Shown here: one piece after another, positions 59,969 to 64,000 of the stretch
How positions within the stretch are numbered: position 1 is the first letter of the stretch
How the letters are laid out: each line of letters opens with the position of its first letter
From: Stomorhina lunata
Lineage: Eukaryota; Arthropoda; Insecta; Diptera; Rhiniidae
Direction of reading: 5' to 3'
Length of the DNA: 64,000 nt
NCBI GenBank assembly: GCA_933228675.1
Contig: OW121740.1
Span: forward strand, 78,508,137 to 78,572,136
Made by a program: the position numbers and the translations under genes
The notes under the pieces: generated by a model
Told to the model about the DNA's origin: nothing
The model's input: only the letters and a program-made list of their open reading frames with translations
Databases searched by the model: none

Positions 59969-61605
59969 TTAATTTTTATTTTCAGTAAAATAATCAGTAC
60001 AATCTATTATATCAAGAACCTCTTCCAGGTGTTCGTTTTCAGAAGTTTTTGTATAACTGCTCCACCATTTCTTTCTTATCGTTGATAGAGCAGGATCAGA
60101 AGACAACAAGAGATAATTTATTAGATCCTGATTTTGCGATTTTCTTGAGCACTTTCTGGTATTAAATATCCAATTACTTGAAATCTGAATTCCGCGCTTC
60201 CTGGGCCTCTTCTGTCAGTTCACCAAGTGGGAGAAGATTTGATTCAATTATTTCACGACCATGTTGAAGGACTTTATGAACTGTTGGTGTAATTTCTTTA
60301 AAGTGATACAAATGTCGTATACGAGTTAACGCATTGAGGGCATAGCAATGAAATTTTTCAGCATTTATTTGATATTTGCTATTTATTGCCGATAATATTA
60401 CGTAGCATTTACGAAGAACTTCCTCATCAATTCCAGTAATCTTTGAAGTTGTTTCATAATTTTCAAAGAATCGCCTGGCCGTATTACCATCGTTTGTACT
60501 GCCATATCCTACAAGTGGTTTGTCTATGTTTAGACCCGTCATAGTTTTGAATTCTTCCTGAATCAACCCAATTTTTTGTGCTTGCTGCATTTTCTTTTAA
60601 ATATTCGAATCTGATCGGTCTGCAAAATGCCTTTGATCCTGGAGATGTGTTAACCCACACATATTCAGTACGCTCTTTTGATGTGGATGGTTCAGAACGA
60701 TTCTTTCTTAATCTTAGTGGTACTAGGGATGCCATAAAAACGCTTCTGTAGTCATTTGTGTTCTGATGAGATGTTGATTGTTTGTATTCCGGTAATCCAG
60801 ATAAACCGTCACATCCCCATTTACATATTAAAGTTAAGTCCTTGTTGTCAAGTTTCTTGGCTTCTTCTTCAGACAATGTAGTAGATATCAGCCTTGATGC
60901 CGTATTTTCCAATAATTTTGATAAATCCACAGATGCACTTACGTCTCCTATCACGTTTGTTGGTATTAAGTTTTTTTTGGTTTTTAATAACGCATTATAT
61001 CCTGGTAAAATTGAATGTCCTTTGTCTCGTAATGCCTTACAGAGTTTAATATATTTATTTTTACTCAATTTCAACTCGAGCATAAGAGCAAGTGCTTCTT
61101 CCTCCGAAAATTCTGATTGAGAAGAAGGTATACTCTTAATAATTCGCTTAAGACGTTTAGGAGAAGCCTCTGGGAGAATATCTGCTATTTGTTTAGCTTC
61201 AGCTGGTTGATTATTTCGTTTGAGCACTTCCTTAAAGGAATCTTTGATTTCAGTATCCGAATGAGTAGAAAGAACTTCGGATAATCGCATCTTTTTAGAT
61301 CTTTCTCCGAGATCATCATAGTTTTTTAGAGGGGCTCCAGCACCAGAAGTTTTAAGCTCAATTGAGTCCTTCAGCCAGTCTTTAAATTTAGATTCAAATC
61401 TTTTTAAACAGTAATTAACCGACTTAATTTTAAGTTCAAATAACTTTACAAATTTTACGACTTTGTCTTCCTCACTATTGAGAATCATGGAGTTAGTTTG
61501 ACTTTTAGCATATCGCATGATTATTTTAATTTTTTCTGCTCTCGAACTGCTTGGTTGTTCAAAAAGAATATCGCACAACACTTTAAATTCCCATGTTATA
61601 GCCAT
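59969..61605 (-). pseudogene. RAG1/Transib-like transposase, frameshifted and internally deleted
   Basis: The first frame (61605-60484) has a 260-residue N-terminal region rich in Lys/Glu, then LICKWGCDGLSG with Asp266 matching the first catalytic Asp of RAG1 (the MCDGMGDV context), EYKQ, FMASLVPLRLR and KAFCRPIRFEYL. A shift near 60597 leads to the second frame (60590-60174): GYGSTNDGNTARRFF, TPTVHKVLQHGREII and LPLGELTEEAQEARNSDFK, where the Glu pair corresponds to the RAG1 catalytic Glu region. A second shift at about 60176 leads to NTRKCSRKSQNQDL...LLSSDPAL and a stop at 59969. Compared with my memory of the family, about 130 codons, including a Cys-x2-Cys zinc motif and the middle acidic residue, are missing at 60600. 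The start ATG at 61605 gives the longest colinear product. It is inactive. Confidence 0.7.
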
Positions 61606-61639
61606 GATGTTTTAACTGTTAATAGCAGTTACATATAAA

Positions 61640-62165
61640 ACTTTCTTTTTTATATTAAAAAAAAAAAAACATTTTTTATATATACCTGTATCCAAAGAAT
61701 AATAAAGAAATCAATGAATTAATGTATTTTTTACCTCTAAAAATAGGTGCATATATAACTCAACCAATATGTGCGTCTCGTAAAACCTACCTGTATGGAG
61801 GTGAATAACCATATCCTTTCTGACCATTATGAAAAACCCAAGTTGTAACAATTTTTACCTATTGCATTAACTTTCAAATTAAAAAACATTCTATAACCTT
61901 AACATAATTTTGCAATTTTTTCAAATACACCAATTTTAAATACCGGAAAAATGCCTTTAAATCTTATTTTAAATAAATTGTCACACTGTTACTATAACCG
62001 TACTCTTCTAATTAAACTTTTGCTACAAATTATGGATATATTACCTTTACACTGTTATCAAAATCGGTGCCTTACTCGTACTTACTTATTTAGAATCTTT
62101 TACTAAAATTTTATTTTTTAGCTTGGAACAAAAGGCAAAATCGAATAAAATTTTTTTAAGTCATT
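61640..62165. other. Non-coding segment between transposase and right inverted repeat
   Basis: Upstream region of the transposase on the minus strand. It presumably held the promoter, but no specific element can be named. There are no frames of note. Confidence 0.3.
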
Positions 62166-63535
62166 CTTATAATGTTTTCTTTAAAAAAATAAAAAACTAT
62201 TTATATCTTTTTGAAGAAAATATTTGTTTATTAGCGAAGGATCATTGTCATCTTATAGTGAAATATTTGAGTATGATAATTCTTTATATGCACAAATTCA
62301 TCACTTATATTTAAATAAACAGTGTAAAAATGATACGGGGGCCAAAGTTTTCAGAGTTTTTTAAGACTCGGTATTAATACTTTATATACATGTTTAGTAT
62401 CATTAGATCGGGAAAGACTAGGAGATTAGCACTAAGTAAAAGTTTTTTTTAAGTGCGTTACTTTTTTTACACTTTGTATCGTAAAACAAAAAAAAATTGT
62501 TTTTCTGCTTTTTTAAGGAAAATATTTTTAATCTTTGATATTCTGTGGAAATGACATGGATAAAGATATTACAATGAAATTTTGTAGTAATGTAGACCAT
62601 AAGATCTAAAAGCAATAGACCAAAAAAAAATTCCCAATTTTAACTTAAAAATTCCCCAATTCCCAACTGGGGAAAAAGGGGTTTCAAAAAATGAGTTTTT
62701 TTTACAAATATGGCAACACTGTCTCTATTTGCAGCGCGTTTCAGAAAAAACTTTTCTAATCAATAACAGATATATTGGAAAATATGAACATTATAATTTT
62801 TTCAAATCGGTGCTTTGCCTTTTGAGAAATTTTTGTTTAAACTATTTTTTTTTTACAAATTGCCATTTTTGGAGAGGGCATGTGCGAGGACCAAAAGTCA
62901 AATTAGCAAGAAATTTGTTTTATACGCATTCTCATTTCTTTTAAAAACTTTAAAAATCTTTTTATGTTTCTTAAGAAAATATTTTTTTATTAGTGAAAAA
63001 ATATAGCTATCTTTTGGGGAAAAACTAAAAAAAGCGAAATTTTTTGTAAGTTTCAACTTTGAATATTTTTAACTTTTAAACAAAAGAAGATATCTATAAT
63101 TAACTTGCACAAAAATTATTCAGAATTTTATTACAAATTTAAAGAATATTCTTAAAAAATTGTTGGTCCTCAGATGCGTCCACCAGATCAAAAAAAGCTT
63201 AAAAAGGTAAAAAATCAACCTAAAAATTCCTTTTTACCCAAATATCTCGAAATCCAAAGGAGATAACATACACATTTAAGCGTATTTTTTGTAGACAACT
63301 TAAGTTAAAAATTTCTTTTCAATCCATACATAAATGGATTTTTGGCGAATTTTTAAAAAAGTCGAACACCCGAGGTGACCAACTTTGAAGGTCCATCAAT
63401 CACTCTCCCGACCCCTCATGGACCAGTGCTTTTAAAAACCAACTCGAATACTCCTTGACTACCACCATGTCAAATTTCATTTAAATATCTCCAGTCGTTC
63501 AAAAGTTACAGAATTATTTAAAAAAAAAGCGTCCG

Positions 63536-64000
63536 TAAACGCTTTTTTTCGCTCTGTCTAGAATTAGGGATAAGTCTCCTGATAAGATGGCCTAACCAAC
63601 CATCGAAATGCGTCGAGGAAAGAAAAACGAAAAATGAGAAATTTGTATGAATTTTTTCTAACTTGAAGTGTGGCATCATACTATTTCGTTGATTAGAGTA
63701 AGGTGCAATAACAAAATTGTGTGTAATGAAGCAATCAACGAAAATGTGTGAATGAATGAACCAATTTGCCTTTGAAGGCAATGCAAAAGTAACATATTTA
63801 CATACGTTGCTGTCAATATTTGTGAATGTATTCAGTCTCTTCCAAGGCATGGCTACAACAAATACAACAAGTCAAAAACAACATAGATTTTGTTGTTAGG
63901 TATAAAGTTTTGTAATGTCAAAATTGACAACAATATTTGAGCATTCAAAGACAGTTGTTGATAAACAAACAAAAAAATAAAATAAATTGAATTTGAATTT
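63536..64000. other. Right flank, nothing recognised
   Basis: A minus-strand 110-codon frame (63518-63850) partly overlaps the transposon end and shows no domain. The (CAACA)-type direct repeats near 63850-63900 are weak. Confidence 0.3.

Larger units (their letters stand above)
58308..63535 (-). mobile_element. RAG1/Transib-like transposon with ~1.3-kb inverted repeats
   Basis: The left repeat, 58308 to about 59832, starts CACAGTGGCTTACGGACGC. The right repeat, about 62168-63535, ends GCGTCCGTAA, where the expected CCACTGTG has been lost. Diagnostic matched pairs: GGTCGGGAGAGTGATTGATG at 58445 with its complement at 63400, and CCGATCTAATGATACTAAAC at 59420 with its complement at 62393. Between them lies a broken minus-strand transposase. 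CACAGTG is the canonical heptamer of RAG recombination signals and of Transib-type ends. A 185-bp MITE sits in the left repeat. Confidence 0.75.

Noticed and set aside
1..64000. Host protein-coding genes
   Set aside because: Every frame with a recognisable domain is transposon-derived; the other long frames are low complexity or lie in repeats.

Overview
This 64-kb window is AT-rich nuclear DNA from an insect, most likely a brachyceran fly (probably a calyptrate). The inference rests on its dispersed repeats, which share the architecture of the Drosophila INE-1/DINE-1 family: a TATACCC start with a small hairpin, a CCGATCGACTC-like block, a GTCTGTCCGTC microsatellite and a CTTACTTGTTT end. 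I see no convincing single-copy host gene. Almost everything recognisable is a mobile element, usually broken and often nested.

Layout. 1-1127: decayed ORF of a transposase-like protein (FID/CADLK/GERFHQ signature). 1128-3430: spacer with an INE-1-like 3' end, a piggyBac-type MITE, an 84-bp tandem repeat and a (TA)n run. 3434-8400: minisatellite-rich element with ~585-bp higher-order units. 8411-25504: an INE-1-like fragment, then a large decayed palindrome whose arms are separated by nested insertions: a 1.5-kb foldback hAT-like MITE; half-copies of a Tc1-like element; a hAT element with a perfect 8-bp target duplication, holding a second hAT that holds a LINE fragment; and a 4.8-kb Ty3/gypsy (mdg3/micropia-like) element with both LTRs, a tRNA-Leu primer site and a polypurine tract. 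26314-33250: INE-1-like copies, an RTE/BovB-like LINE fragment and tandem repeats. 33250-37440: mostly unrecognised, with a 239-bp MITE and an 11-bp minisatellite. 37443-46987: INE-1-like copies, one holding a tRNA-derived SINE with a 15-bp target duplication, two arranged as a palindrome. 46842-48370: near-identical 778-bp tandem duplication. 47906-53991: transposon with ~866-bp inverted repeats, encoding a remnant of the 1-1127 protein family and split by a 3.6-kb INE-1-like insertion. 54-58.3 kb: MITE, TE protein remnant, a third INE-like palindrome, a 74-bp repeat and tRNA-like sequence. 58308-63535: transposon with ~1.3-kb inverted repeats, a left end reading CACAGTG, and a broken RAG1/Transib-like transposase; its left repeat carries a PIF/Harbinger-type MITE with the empty site preserved in the right repeat.

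The most interesting signal is the pair of long-inverted-repeat elements at 47.9-54.0 and 58.3-63.5 kb. Their ends begin CACTATA and CACAGTG, like Transib/RAG recombination heptamers, and their proteins share a C-terminal H-x(n)-LGxLxEE signature alignable to the RAG1 catalytic-glutamate region. I propose that the widespread, usually unannotated GERFHQ protein family is a divergent RAG1/Transib-type recombinase. The second striking pattern is the repeated formation of palindromic INE-1-like dimers with their CTTGTTT ends outward.
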